A stretch of 64,000 bases of DNA, taken from Neomicrococcus lactis. GTDB taxonomy: Bacteria; Actinomycetota; Actinomycetes; Actinomycetales; Micrococcaceae. Position numbers and translations under genes: made by a program. The DNA lies in contig NZ_JACHBL010000001.1 of the NCBI RefSeq assembly GCF_014200305.1, positions 2,592,227-2,656,226 of the forward strand, written 5' to 3'. This document shows positions 19,552 to 27,767 of this stretch, in pieces (position 1 is the first letter of the stretch; every line of letters begins with the position of its first letter). The notes beneath the pieces were generated by a model. That model ran no database searches. It was not told the origin of the DNA and saw only the letters and a list, made by a program, of their open reading frames with translations.

Positions 19552-20301
19552 TTAGCCCTTGCTGCTGGAACTTGGGCTTGGGCTAGGCGTTGCGGCCGGT
19601 TTGCTTGCCGGGGAGGACGACGACGCAGCTCCACTCTTGCTGGTCGGCGCGGCTGACGCGGCGGGCAAGAGAGAGGTTTTCGTGGTGGTTCCCTCAGACG
19701 TCAGGAAACAGCCGATCTCACGGTCGCCGGTTGCCCAGGTCTCTTTGGATGGGCGGCTGTATTCGTAGCGCCAGTTGACGCCACCCAGTGAAGCGACGTT
19801 GAGGGTGATGGCCTTGCATGCTTCGAGTCCGTCGGCGCTGACAGCCTCGTTGCCCGGGTAGCCGGGGTTCTGATTCTTGAGCTGTGGGTTGCCGATCAGC
19901 TGGGCGTTGTGATCGGTGGTGCAGGTAACCACAGTGGCTCTTTCGAGTGGACCAGCGAAGCTGCGGATGCAGTCACCCACCTGAAGCTGAGTGACGGGAA
20001 CGTCCTTGGCGATGATGCCATCGATTCCAGGGTTGGCATTCCGTGACACCGTGGGCTCGTCCTCCGGCGTTGCTGAGGAGCGATTGATGGCGTTGAAGAT
20101 ACCGATCGCCAAGAGCGCAATCGCCACGACAGCCGCAATGAGCGCAAGAATGCGCTTTCGTGACCAACCTCCCTGTGGAGGCTCGTCCTGAGAGTCGTCG
20201 CTGTCCTCGTGCGGTTCATTGGCCATCTCGAAGAGCTGGTTATTGAGCGCGTTGTAGCGGTTTTCTGTCGGTTCTGGTGCGTCTGGAGAATCGTTCTTCA
20301 C
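19552..20301 (-). CDS. Septum-formation-family membrane protein
   Basis: 249 residues. A polar acidic N-terminus (1-45) precedes one membrane span (about 50-70, ILALIAAVVAIALLAIGIF). The extracellular domain has VGDCIRSF, VVTCTTDHNAQLIG, LEACKAI and GDREIGCFL, the Cys/Trp pattern of the actinobacterial Septum_form family. The last 45 residues are Ser/Ala/Pro/Lys-rich low complexity. These proteins are thought to act at the envelope, but their biochemical role is unknown. The start is GTG. One copy of the dispersed motif lies in the low-complexity tail, antisense, encoding Ala-Ala-Ser-Ser-Ser-Ser. Confidence 0.78.
   Translation of the reverse strand: MKNDSPDAPEPTENRYNALNNQLFEMANEPHEDSDDSQDEPPQGGWSRKRILALIAAVVAIALLAIGIFNAINRSSATPEDEPTVSRNANPGIDGIIAKDVPVTQLQVGDCIRSFAGPLERATVVTCTTDHNAQLIGNPQLKNQNPGYPGNEAVSADGLEACKAITLNVASLGGVNWRYEYSRPSKETWATGDREIGCFLTSEGTTTKTSLLPAASAAPTSKSGAASSSSPASKPAATPSPSPSSSSKG
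19613..19630 (+). repeat. Dispersed motif copy (18/18 consensus)
   Basis: GAGGACGACGACGCAGCT on the strand opposite to the gene, so it encodes GAASSSS, unlike the EDDDAA of the identical copy at 11789. Confidence 0.7.
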
Positions 20302-20368
20302 ATTAGGTCCGAAATCGGTTGAAATAGTTTCAATCCAACTTTACGTGACCCTGCTCTCGAGACAATGT

Positions 20369-20416
20369 CATGCCTTGTAGGAGTGCACCTCTGCAAGGCA
20401 TGTCTTGACGCGTCAA
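20369..20416. promoter_or_regulatory. 34-base palindrome plus TTGACGCGTCAA dyad
   Basis: Arms CATGCCTTG (20369-20377) and CAAGGCATG (20394-20402) enclose a further dyad centred on GTGCAC, making a near-perfect 34-base palindrome. Three bases on is a perfect 12-base palindrome, TTGACGCGTCAA (20405-20416). It lies between divergent genes, 68 bases before the septum-family start and about 140 before DUF3073. Possible operator or RNA hairpin; binding factor unknown. Confidence 0.55.
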
Positions 20417-20539
20417 AAGCGGCAATTAGGGGTCAAACGTGTTAACCTTTACCTACGAAAGAATTGATACGGTCTTCCGGGGCCTCTCCCAGTTAATTGG
20501 GGGACCACCTCCGGATCGAGGAAAAAAGGGGGTCACGCC

Positions 20540-20773
20540 ATGGGGCGCGGCCGTCAGAAGGCAAAAGCTACTCGTCAAGCCCGGGACATGAAGTATTACT
20601 CCCCGGCCACTGACCTGTCTGCCCTGGAGCGCGAACTTGGGGGAGCTCGCACCTCGAGCACCCGAAGCGCATCTCCAGTCGTACATGACGACTATGACGA
20701 GACTGATTACTCGTCATACGAGGACAAATATGCCGATTACGACGACGAGGACGACACCCGTCGTATCGGCTGA
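20540..20773 (+). CDS. DUF3073 small acidic protein
   Basis: 77 residues. MGRGRQKAKATRQARDMKYYSP followed by TDLSALERELG is the DUF3073 signature, conserved across actinobacteria and of unknown function. The basic N-terminus (probably nucleic-acid contacting) is followed by an acidic, Tyr/Asp-rich tail (DDYDETDYSSYEDKYADYDD). A strong purine-rich ribosome site, AAAAAAGGGGG, lies upstream. The stop overlaps the start of the sirtuin gene by one base, so the two are translationally coupled here. Confidence 0.93.
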   Translation: MGRGRQKAKATRQARDMKYYSPATDLSALERELGGARTSSTRSASPVVHDDYDETDYSSYEDKYADYDDEDDTRRIG

Positions 20774-21726
20774 TGCCCGATCGTAAAAACCAAGGCGATC
20801 CATTTTTGGATTCAGGCCATCAGGCTGCCCTACGCTCGATCGCTCGAGTTGTTCACGAAACCGCAACTGCCCATGATCCGTCATGGGCTTTAGAGGGTAT
20901 TGTGAGCATGCTCGAGCGTCGGCGTGTCTTGGTCCTTACCGGCGCAGGTGTTTCCACCGACTCCGGAATCCCTGACTATCGCGGACCCAACGGTTCTCTC
21001 AAGCGTCACCGACCCATGACTTATCAAGAGTTCATGCATGATCCGGCGGCGCGGCACCGATATTGGGCCCGATCCTTCGTGGGCTGGCGCCATGTTGCCA
21101 AAGCTCAACCAAACTTCGTGCACCGCGCTATTGCTGCGCTTGAATCCCATGGTTTCGTCAGTGGCGTGGTCACTCAGAACGTGGACGGACTGCATCACGA
21201 TGCCGGATCCACGAACGTCATTCCGCTTCATGGCGACCTCTCCATGGTCCAATGCCTCAATTGTGGTGCCGTGGAGGATCGCAGAAACTTCGATGAGCGG
21301 CTCGCAAGCGCCAACCCTGGCTACGTAGAGCGCATTGATCTAGATCCATCCGCCGTGAACCCAGACGGCGACGTAGCACTCTCTGACGAGCACGTAGCTG
21401 CATTCCACATGATCACCTGCTTGGTCTGTGGCTCTGAGGAGCTCAAGCCCAACGTGGTGTACTTCGGTGAATCAGTACCGAGAGATCGCAAGCAGCAGGT
21501 CAAAGAACTCGTGGACCAGAGCTCGTCCTTGCTGGTTATTGGCTCATCCCTCGCCGTTATGAGCGGCTACAAGTTCGTTTTGGATGCTGAGAAAGCCAAT
21601 GAAGAAATTGGCATCATCAACGGCGGTCCAGGCCGAGGGGACCAGAAAGCCACGTACTTGTGGCGGACACAAATACGTCCCGCGATGACGCAAGTGCTTG
21701 ATGCACTTGGTATCGCGGGACGCTAA
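20773..21726 (+). CDS. Sir2-family NAD-dependent protein deacylase
   Basis: 317 residues. GAGVSTDSGIPDYRG (about 58-72) is the NAD-binding sirtuin motif, TQNVDGLHHDAG the ribose site and LHGDL the catalytic histidine. Two CxxC pairs (CLNCG and CLVCG) form the structural zinc site, with a long insert between them. Sirtuins remove acetyl or other acyl groups from lysines using NAD. The classic bacterial target is acetyl-CoA synthetase, which is present at 39995. Coupling to DUF3073 is notable. The first 45 residues are an extension outside the catalytic core. Confidence 0.95.
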   Translation: MPDRKNQGDPFLDSGHQAALRSIARVVHETATAHDPSWALEGIVSMLERRRVLVLTGAGVSTDSGIPDYRGPNGSLKRHRPMTYQEFMHDPAARHRYWARSFVGWRHVAKAQPNFVHRAIAALESHGFVSGVVTQNVDGLHHDAGSTNVIPLHGDLSMVQCLNCGAVEDRRNFDERLASANPGYVERIDLDPSAVNPDGDVALSDEHVAAFHMITCLVCGSEELKPNVVYFGESVPRDRKQQVKELVDQSSSLLVIGSSLAVMSGYKFVLDAEKANEEIGIINGGPGRGDQKATYLWRTQIRPAMTQVLDALGIAGR

Positions 21727-21761
21727 GTATTTTTGACCTATTGGCAGTAACTGCCGGCCGG

Positions 21762-22934
21762 TTAGGCCAGCGCGTAGGCGCTTTGCATGACCACGGTTCC
21801 GCCGTCGACGCCCTTGGCACCCTGAACCACATCGAGTGGGTTCATGTGCTCGAAGTTCGCAGCCTTGGTGGCGTCCAAGGTCTCGACGCTACCCATGACC
21901 CAAGCGTTCACGCCGCGACTCGCGAGGCGAGCGATGGTCGTGTCAGCAGCCACTGGATCAACAATGGCAACCATGCCCACACCGAGGTTCAGCGTGCGCT
22001 CGAGGTCGTGCAGCGGCACGCCACCCAGCTGGGACACCAACGAGAAGACCGGTGGAAGCGACCACGTGGAGCGATCCACGGTAGCCACCAGGCCGGTAGG
22101 AAGAACGCGAGCCAAGTTCGCAGCAAGTCCACCACCGGTGATGTGGCTGAGGCCGTGCATCGGAGCCAAGGCTGGGTCCGAGGACGGCTGAGCGCCATTG
22201 AGGTAGCGGATCAGGTCCAAGCAATCGCCCGCGTAAACCTTCGTAGGCTCCAACAGTTCTTCGCCCAAGGTGCGGCCGAGTTCGCTGACTTCGCGCTCGA
22301 GTGCCCAACCTGCGTGGTTGATGACGCGACGAACCAAAGAATATCCATTGGAGTGCAGACCGCTAGACGCCATCGCGATGACGACGTCGCCGGGACGCAC
22401 GCGCTCCGGGCCCAAGACCTGCGAAGCTTCAACGAGGCCGGTAGCCGCACCAGCGACGTCGTACTCATGCTCGCCCAGCAAGCCGGGGTGCTCCGCGGTC
22501 TCGCCACCAACGAGCGCGGTGCCCGCTTCTTGGCAAGCCGCGGCAATGCCGCTCACGATCGCCGCGATTCGCTCAGGCACCACCTTGCCGCACGCGATGT
22601 AGTCCGTCATGAAGAGCGGCTCAGCGCCGACCACCACAATGTCATCAACAACCATGCCCACGAGGTCGTAGCCGATCGTGTCGTGCTTATCGAGCGCCTG
22701 AGCGATTGCGACTTTCGTGCCGACGCCATCCGTGGACGTGGCCAAGAGTGGGCGCTTGTACTTCAGAAGTGCAGACGCATCGTAGAGACCAGCGAAACCG
22801 CCAACGCCGCCCAGAACGGAGGAGTTGTGCGTGCCCTTGATGGCTTCCTTCATGAGTTCAACGGCGCGGTCGCCGGCCTCCACATCAACTCCGGCGGAGG
22901 CGTAGGTGATGCCCTGTGGGACGTCTGACGTCAT
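21762..22934 (-). CDS. purM: Phosphoribosylformylglycinamidine cyclo-ligase PurM
   Basis: 390 residues from the ATG at 22934, which overlaps the purF stop as ATGA; upstream in-frame codons lie inside purF. TSTDGVGTKVAIAQ and GYDLVGMVVDDIVVVGAEPLF are PurM hallmarks, followed by GGETAEHPG and SSGLHSNGYSLVRR. The enzyme makes aminoimidazole ribonucleotide in step five of purine synthesis. The C-terminus extends beyond the usual 345 residues with VVQGAKGVDGGTVVMQ. It is the second gene of a purF-purM unit, with 35 bases to the convergent sirtuin gene. Confidence 0.98.
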   Translation of the reverse strand: MTSDVPQGITYASAGVDVEAGDRAVELMKEAIKGTHNSSVLGGVGGFAGLYDASALLKYKRPLLATSTDGVGTKVAIAQALDKHDTIGYDLVGMVVDDIVVVGAEPLFMTDYIACGKVVPERIAAIVSGIAAACQEAGTALVGGETAEHPGLLGEHEYDVAGAATGLVEASQVLGPERVRPGDVVIAMASSGLHSNGYSLVRRVINHAGWALEREVSELGRTLGEELLEPTKVYAGDCLDLIRYLNGAQPSSDPALAPMHGLSHITGGGLAANLARVLPTGLVATVDRSTWSLPPVFSLVSQLGGVPLHDLERTLNLGVGMVAIVDPVAADTTIARLASRGVNAWVMGSVETLDATKAANFEHMNPLDVVQGAKGVDGGTVVMQSAYALA

Positions 22935-24598
22935 GCTTGTGATCCTTCCGGAGCGGGGGTGGTTGCTTTGATCGGCTCGCGATCTTGCGGCGTGAGGTCG
23001 GCTTCGAACTCGGCGTCTGGGCCGGGATCGCAACCGCCTTCGTAAGCGTCAACATCTACGGCAGATGCGGGCATGTCTTCAAGCGTCGCAGTTGGTGCGG
23101 CCTGAGTTGCTGGCGCAGCAGGTGCGGACTTGGCTACGGAACGCTCCAAGAAGTCCTTGCCGAGGCTGTCCTTGTTGGGCAGGTTGATGGGGTAGTTACC
23201 CGTGAAGCACGCGGTGCACAAGCGCTCACGCGGCTGCTGCGTGGCATCAATCATGCCCTCCTCGGAGATGTACGCGAGGGAATCCGCGCCAATCGAGGTG
23301 GTGATTTCAGCGATCGTGGCGCCGTTGGCGATGAGCTCCGCGCGGGACGCGAAGTCAATGCCGTAGAAGCACGGCCACTTGACCGGCGGGGAGGAAATCT
23401 TGACGTGAACCTCGGCCGCGCCAACTTCCCGCAGCATGCGCACGATGGCGCGCTGGGTGTTGCCGCGAACAATCGAGTCATCCACAACCACCACGCGCTT
23501 GCCCTTGATCACGGGCTCAAGAGCGTTGAGCTTGAGTCGGATGCCAAGCTGGCGAAGCGTCTGAGACGGCTGGATGAAGGTGCGGCCCACGTAGGCGTTC
23601 TTCACGAAGCCGTGCGCAAACGGGATGCCGGATTCTTCGGCGTAACCAATGGCGGCCGGGGTGCCGGATTCAGGAACTGGAATAACGATGTCCGCGGAAA
23701 CTTCGCTTTCGCGGGCCAACTGACGGCCCATCTCTACGCGGGACTCGTACACGGAGCGGGCGTTGATGACGGCGTCCGGGCGAGCCAGGTACACGTACTC
23801 AAACACGCAGCCGGCGGGGGTTGCCTCGCCGAAGCGCGTAGAGCGCACACCGTTCTCGTCGATCGCGATCATTTCGCCGGGCTCTATTTCACGAATGAAG
23901 CTTGCGCCAACTGTGGCAAGGCCGGCCTGTTCTGAGGCAACAACCCAACCGTTGTCCAAACGGCCCAGCACCAAAGGACGCACGCCGTAGGTGTCGCGGG
24001 CCGCGTACAAGGTGGTCTCGTTCATGAAGACAAAGCAGAAAGCGCCGCGCAGTTTCGGCAGCAGCTCGAGTGCGGTCTCTTCGAGGGACTTGGATGGATC
24101 ACCCTTGAGCAACGTGGTCACCAAAGCGGTGTCCGTGGTGTTGCCTTGAGCGATCTCGCCGCGTGGGCTGCCACCCTGCTCAGAGAACACCATGTCCATG
24201 AGTTCGGCGGAGTTGATGAGGTTACCGTTGTGCGCGAGGGCTACGGTGCCATCGGCGGTTGCGCCAAGAGTTGGCTGCGCGTTGGCCCAGTGGCTTGCTC
24301 CGGTGGTGGAATAACGGCAGTGGCCAACAGCAATGTGGCCGGTGAGAGCGTTCAGCGTGTTCTCGTCAAAGACCTGAGAGACCAAGCCCATGTCCTTGTA
24401 CACATTGATGCGCTGGCCATCTGAGGTGGCAATACCAGCGGACTCTTGGCCGCGGTGCTGCAAAGCGTAGAGGCCGTAGTAGGCGAGTTTGGAAACTTCC
24501 TCGCCGGGCGCCCAAACGCCAAAGACACCACATTCGTCCTGTGGTCCCTTTTCACCGGGAAGTAAATCATGCGAAAGTAAGCCATCACCGCGTGCCAT
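22931..24598 (-). CDS. purF: Amidophosphoribosyltransferase PurF
   Basis: 555 residues. ECGVFG provides the N-terminal nucleophile Cys after removal of a propeptide of about 22 residues (B. subtilis type), followed by LQHRGQESAGIA. The PRPP loop is VVVVDDSIVRGNTQ. Cysteines in CVFEYVYLARPD, CFYGIDFAS and CTACFTGNYP match the four ligands of the [4Fe-4S] cluster of the Bacillus enzyme. It commits PRPP to purine synthesis. The 75-residue C-terminal tail after NLPNKDSLG is Ala/Pro-rich and acidic and not part of the catalytic fold. It is the first gene of the purF-purM operon; purD and purC lie 2-4 kb away on the other strand. Confidence 0.98.
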   Translation of the reverse strand: MARGDGLLSHDLLPGEKGPQDECGVFGVWAPGEEVSKLAYYGLYALQHRGQESAGIATSDGQRINVYKDMGLVSQVFDENTLNALTGHIAVGHCRYSTTGASHWANAQPTLGATADGTVALAHNGNLINSAELMDMVFSEQGGSPRGEIAQGNTTDTALVTTLLKGDPSKSLEETALELLPKLRGAFCFVFMNETTLYAARDTYGVRPLVLGRLDNGWVVASEQAGLATVGASFIREIEPGEMIAIDENGVRSTRFGEATPAGCVFEYVYLARPDAVINARSVYESRVEMGRQLARESEVSADIVIPVPESGTPAAIGYAEESGIPFAHGFVKNAYVGRTFIQPSQTLRQLGIRLKLNALEPVIKGKRVVVVDDSIVRGNTQRAIVRMLREVGAAEVHVKISSPPVKWPCFYGIDFASRAELIANGATIAEITTSIGADSLAYISEEGMIDATQQPRERLCTACFTGNYPINLPNKDSLGKDFLERSVAKSAPAAPATQAAPTATLEDMPASAVDVDAYEGGCDPGPDAEFEADLTPQDREPIKATTPAPEGSQA

Positions 24599-24682
24599 GG
24601 GGACTATTCTCTCATTCTTCGCAGGTCTGAGCCCCGCGCGTTAAGTTGGTGGGAAAAGCTGAACCCTGAAGGTTTTTCGCGA

Positions 24683-24964
24683 TTACTGCTCGTCGACTTC
24701 GACGGCCGTCAATCGCGTACTCTTTCGAGCCAGCACGCGGTCCAAAACGAGGTACGCCACGGAGCCGAGGCCCGCGCCGACGATTCCTAGCAGGATCGCG
24801 AAATAGCCAAAGACTGACTGATCCGAAAATTCGTCCGTCGAGCTTTGAAAGCCCATGGTCACGATGAGTGCGGCGAGTACTCCCACGAGCGCTCCGCCAA
24901 CAAAAAACGGCCAGAACTTAGGGGACAAGCGAACATCAACATCGATTTTTTCCGGAGAGGACAT
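24683..24964 (-). CDS. Small two-span membrane protein
   Basis: 93 residues with two hydrophobic helices (about 17-37 and 50-75) and short charged ends. It resembles the short conserved membrane proteins that sit beside purF or sterol-carrier genes in Micrococcales; no function is known. TACCCT ends six bases before the ATG, suggesting a leaderless transcript. The PabB/Asp-rich C-terminus TAVEVDEQ is probably cytoplasmic. Confidence 0.65.
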   Translation of the reverse strand: MSSPEKIDVDVRLSPKFWPFFVGGALVGVLAALIVTMGFQSSTDEFSDQSVFGYFAILLGIVGAGLGSVAYLVLDRVLARKSTRLTAVEVDEQ

Positions 24965-25057
24965 GCCTTAAGGGTACCCGCATCGCGCCGGCCCAAAGGC
25001 CCTCATGACGGACCAGAAACGTGAGCTTCGCGGCATCCTTGGGGCGAGCGGCACGCG

Positions 25058-25426
25058 TTAGAGCGGCAAATATGCGGAAAGATCCGCGCGCAGACCGGAA
25101 GCGTTCACTTTTCCCAGTACGACGGCGCCGTCCCACGTCTGCTGCCCCGTAGCCAGTTCCAGCCACGTGGCGGCGTCCATTTCGACGACGTTCGGTGGCG
25201 TTCCGCGCGTATGCCGCGGTCCGTCAATACATTGCGTCACGCCAAACGGGGGCACCCGGACTTCGACAGAATTTCCGGGTGCTTGCTCGGCTAGCTCTTC
25301 GAGAAGGTAGCGCACCGCCATCGCTAGCCGCGGACGAGGAAGCGTCTCTTCGGCTTCCTGCGCGCGCAACCACTGGCTGACCGCAAACTGACCATCCTCG
25401 GGTGAGATGCGTCGTCGTACTGCCAT
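25058..25426 (-). CDS. Sterol-carrier-family protein
   Basis: 122 residues from the ATG at 25426 (MAVRRRISPEDGQ); the upstream open frame lies antisense inside the asparaginase gene region and is ignored. The sequence RYLLEELAEQAPGNSVEVRVPPFGVTQCIDGPRHTRGTPPNVVEM and then TWLELATGQQTWD matches the actinobacterial sterol carrier family (SCP2-like fold, lipid-binding). It starts five bases after the asparaginase stop and is probably co-transcribed. Ligand unknown. Confidence 0.82.
   Translation of the reverse strand: MAVRRRISPEDGQFAVSQWLRAQEAEETLPRPRLAMAVRYLLEELAEQAPGNSVEVRVPPFGVTQCIDGPRHTRGTPPNVVEMDAATWLELATGQQTWDGAVVLGKVNASGLRADLSAYLPL
25405..25422 (-). repeat. Dispersed motif copy
   Basis: Reverse strand AGTACGACGACGCATCT-type match near the start of the sterol-carrier gene, encoding VRRR. 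It fits less well than other copies and could be due to the protein sequence. Confidence 0.35.
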
Positions 25427-25431
25427 GGAAT

Positions 25432-26439
25432 CTAGTCTTCCAACAGGTCCATCACGGGGCGAGCCAAGCGGATCTTGCCGTGCGGCTGGCCGCCGCCAAG
25501 CACGGGTGGAACCACCTTCGGTAGGACTTCTTGCACCTTCTCGACGGAGATGGCGCCGGCGTTGGCTAAGAGCGTGAGGCCTACGAGCGTTGCGGCGCGG
25601 CCGTTGCCGTCCAGCATCTTGATGGCGCACGCGGTGCCGTCTGGGGCGCCGAGGATGAGGACGCCTTCCGCGCCGAGCTTGGAGATGACCTCGAGCTCTT
25701 CCATGACCACGGTGTTTTCTTCGCCGTGACCTTGGACGGCCCAGGGGTAGTCCAGCATCGCGGTGGCGATGGTGGCAGCGCGGGCATCGGAGGACTTGTC
25801 GCCAGGAGCGGCCGCAAGCTTGCTCGTGGCGCGCGCCAAGCCAACGAGCTCGATGGCGGGAACGGGAGCGCCACAGCCGTCAACGGCAATGTTGGCGAGC
25901 GGGGACTCCGTGAATTCTTCGACGGTCTCGAGGACTGCCTGCTGCAACGGGTGCTTAGGGTCCAAGTAGTTTTCGATCGGCCAGCCGTTCTCCACGCAGG
26001 CCATGAGGAACGCTGCGTGCTTTCCCGAGCAGTTGAAGGCCAAGCGGTTTGGCTCGCCCGTGGTGCGGCTTATTTCGAGGCGGGTCTCGGCGTGCTTTGG
26101 CCACGCGGTAGGGCACTGAAGTGCTGACTCATCAAGGTTTGCGAGGTGCAACATTTCGAGTGCTGCGCGCTGGTGCTCGAAGGATCCCACATGAGAGGCG
26201 GAAGCGAGCGCAACGTGAGCGCCGCGCAAGGGCACGCCTGCGCGCATCGACGCAAGCGTCTGGAAAGGCTTGAGCGTGGAGCGAGGGAAGATCGACGCCC
26301 GGGAATCGCCCAGCTCAGCAATGATATTTCCGTCGCGACCAACGACCACGGCGGCTCCCGCATGTCGAGATTCCACCCATCCGTTACGTTCAACGACGGC
26401 CAATTCTTCGGAGCGCGACAAAGTCAGGGGGTAAGACAT
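25432..26439 (-). CDS. L-asparaginase, Rhizobium-type (asparaginase II family)
   Basis: 335 residues. SIFPRSTLKPFQ, NCSGKHAAFLMAC and VDGCGAP are the conserved blocks of the thermolabile/R. etli-type asparaginase family, in which paired Ser-x-x-Lys units form the active site and a nearby Cys binds zinc. It is unrelated to the E. coli type I/II enzymes. It hydrolyses asparagine to aspartate and ammonia in the cytoplasm; there is no signal peptide. TAGACT (26447-26452, reverse strand) ends seven bases before the ATG, so the mRNA is leaderless. It is divergent from purD. Confidence 0.93.
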   Translation of the reverse strand: MSYPLTLSRSEELAVVERNGWVESRHAGAAVVVGRDGNIIAELGDSRASIFPRSTLKPFQTLASMRAGVPLRGAHVALASASHVGSFEHQRAALEMLHLANLDESALQCPTAWPKHAETRLEISRTTGEPNRLAFNCSGKHAAFLMACVENGWPIENYLDPKHPLQQAVLETVEEFTESPLANIAVDGCGAPVPAIELVGLARATSKLAAAPGDKSSDARAATIATAMLDYPWAVQGHGEENTVVMEELEVISKLGAEGVLILGAPDGTACAIKMLDGNGRAATLVGLTLLANAGAISVEKVQEVLPKVVPPVLGGGQPHGKIRLARPVMDLLED

Positions 26440-26446
26440 ATATAGG

Positions 26447-26470
26447 AGTCTACGGGGCTAACGGTAGGGT
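26447..26470. promoter_or_regulatory. Back-to-back leaderless promoters for asparaginase and purD
   Basis: Minus strand: TAGACT (26447-26452), seven bases before the asparaginase ATG. Plus strand: TAGGGT (26465-26470), seven bases before the purD GTG. Only 12 bases separate the two -10 boxes, so each promoter must use the coding start of the other gene for its -35 region. Confidence 0.65.
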
Positions 26471-26477
26471 TATGGGC

Positions 26478-27767
26478 GTGAAAGTACTTGTGTTGGGCCC
26501 CGGTGGTCGTGAACATGCAATCGTCAAAGCTCTCTTGCGGGATTCCGCGGTTACTGAGGTGCACTGTGCGCCAGGAAACGCCGGCATTGCCCAAGAGGTA
26601 ACCGTCCACGCGATCAACGCGAGCGATTCTGCCGCTGTCGTGGCTCTTGCCCAGCAGCTGAGCGTTGACTTGGTGGTCGTCGGACCGGAAGCGCCGTTGG
26701 CCGCTGGTGTCGCGGATGCTCTCGTCGAAGCAGCCATTCCAGTCTTCGGCCCGTCCAAAGCGGCTGCGCAGCTCGAAGCCTCCAAGGCCTTCGCCAAGCA
26801 GATCATGGCTCAGGCCGAAGTGCCTACCGCTATGGCCCGCGTCGCTGAGAACGAAGCAGAAGCCGCCGAGGCGCTCGACGTTTTCGGTGCACCGTACGTG
26901 GTCAAGGATGACGGACTCGCTGCAGGCAAGGGCGTCGTCGTTACCTCTGATCGATACGAAGCGCTCGAGCACGCCAAGGCATGCTTTGCTGCCGGCGGCA
27001 CCGTGGTCATTGAGGAATACCTTGACGGACCGGAAGTTTCCCTCTTTGTGCTCAGCGATGGACACCACGCGGTGCCGCTCGAGCCAGCCCAAGATTTCAA
27101 GCGCATCTTCGATAACGACGAAGGCGCAAACACCGGCGGCATGGGCGCCTACACGCCATTGCCATGGTTGCCAGCAGGTTTCGTGGACGAGGTCATCGAC
27201 CGCGTGGCACTGCCCGTGATTCGCACGATGTCTGACCGCGGCACCCCGTTCGTGGGCGTCTTGTACTGCGGACTCGCGCTGACCTCTCGCGGCATTCGCG
27301 TCATCGAATTCAACGCTCGCTTCGGCGACCCTGAGACGCAGGCCGTCTTGGCTCGCCTCCAAACCCCGCTTGGCGGTTTGTTGCTTGCGGCAGCTCGCGG
27401 CGAACTGGACCAGATCGAAGCGCTCCGCTGGGATTCGAAGTCGGCGGTCGGCGTCGTACTGTCATCCCCGGGATATCCGGACGCGCCGACGACCGGCGGA
27501 ACTCTCACGGGACTGCGCGAGGCCGAGGAAAACGGAGCGTCCGTCCTGCACGCAGGCACGGCGCTCAATGACGCGGGCGACGTGGTCAGCGCTGGCGGAC
27601 GCGTACTGAGCGTTGTGGCACTTGGCGAATCATTGGAAGCAGCGCGCGACGCCGCCTACGAGGGCATCGCCAAGATCAGCCTCGACGGCGGACACTACCG
27701 CACGGACATTGCACAAAAAGCGATCAACGGTGAGATCACCGTGGCACGGGGAGCGCACAACGCATGA
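26478..27767 (+). CDS. purD: Phosphoribosylamine-glycine ligase PurD
   Basis: 429 residues from the GTG at 26478, giving MKVLVLGPGGREHAI as in the family. The ATG six bases upstream is less likely because the -10 TAGGGT would place transcription start at the GTG. ATP-grasp enzyme with DGLAAGKGVVV, GPEVSLFVL, TGGMGAYTP and FNARFGDPETQ. It makes glycinamide ribonucleotide in step two of purine synthesis. The last four bases overlap purC (ATGA). Confidence 0.97.
   Translation: MKVLVLGPGGREHAIVKALLRDSAVTEVHCAPGNAGIAQEVTVHAINASDSAAVVALAQQLSVDLVVVGPEAPLAAGVADALVEAAIPVFGPSKAAAQLEASKAFAKQIMAQAEVPTAMARVAENEAEAAEALDVFGAPYVVKDDGLAAGKGVVVTSDRYEALEHAKACFAAGGTVVIEEYLDGPEVSLFVLSDGHHAVPLEPAQDFKRIFDNDEGANTGGMGAYTPLPWLPAGFVDEVIDRVALPVIRTMSDRGTPFVGVLYCGLALTSRGIRVIEFNARFGDPETQAVLARLQTPLGGLLLAAARGELDQIEALRWDSKSAVGVVLSSPGYPDAPTTGGTLTGLREAEENGASVLHAGTALNDAGDVVSAGGRVLSVVALGESLEAARDAAYEGIAKISLDGGHYRTDIAQKAINGEITVARGAHNA

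Noticed and set aside
20681..20765. Acidic GAC-rich stretch in DUF3073 as part of the dispersed motif
   Set aside because: Asp/Tyr-rich tail is typical of the family and lacks the GCMGCT end.
21741..22928. 395-residue frame antisense to purM
   Set aside because: Shadow of purM; sequence is His/Arg-rich without domain and overlaps a certain gene.
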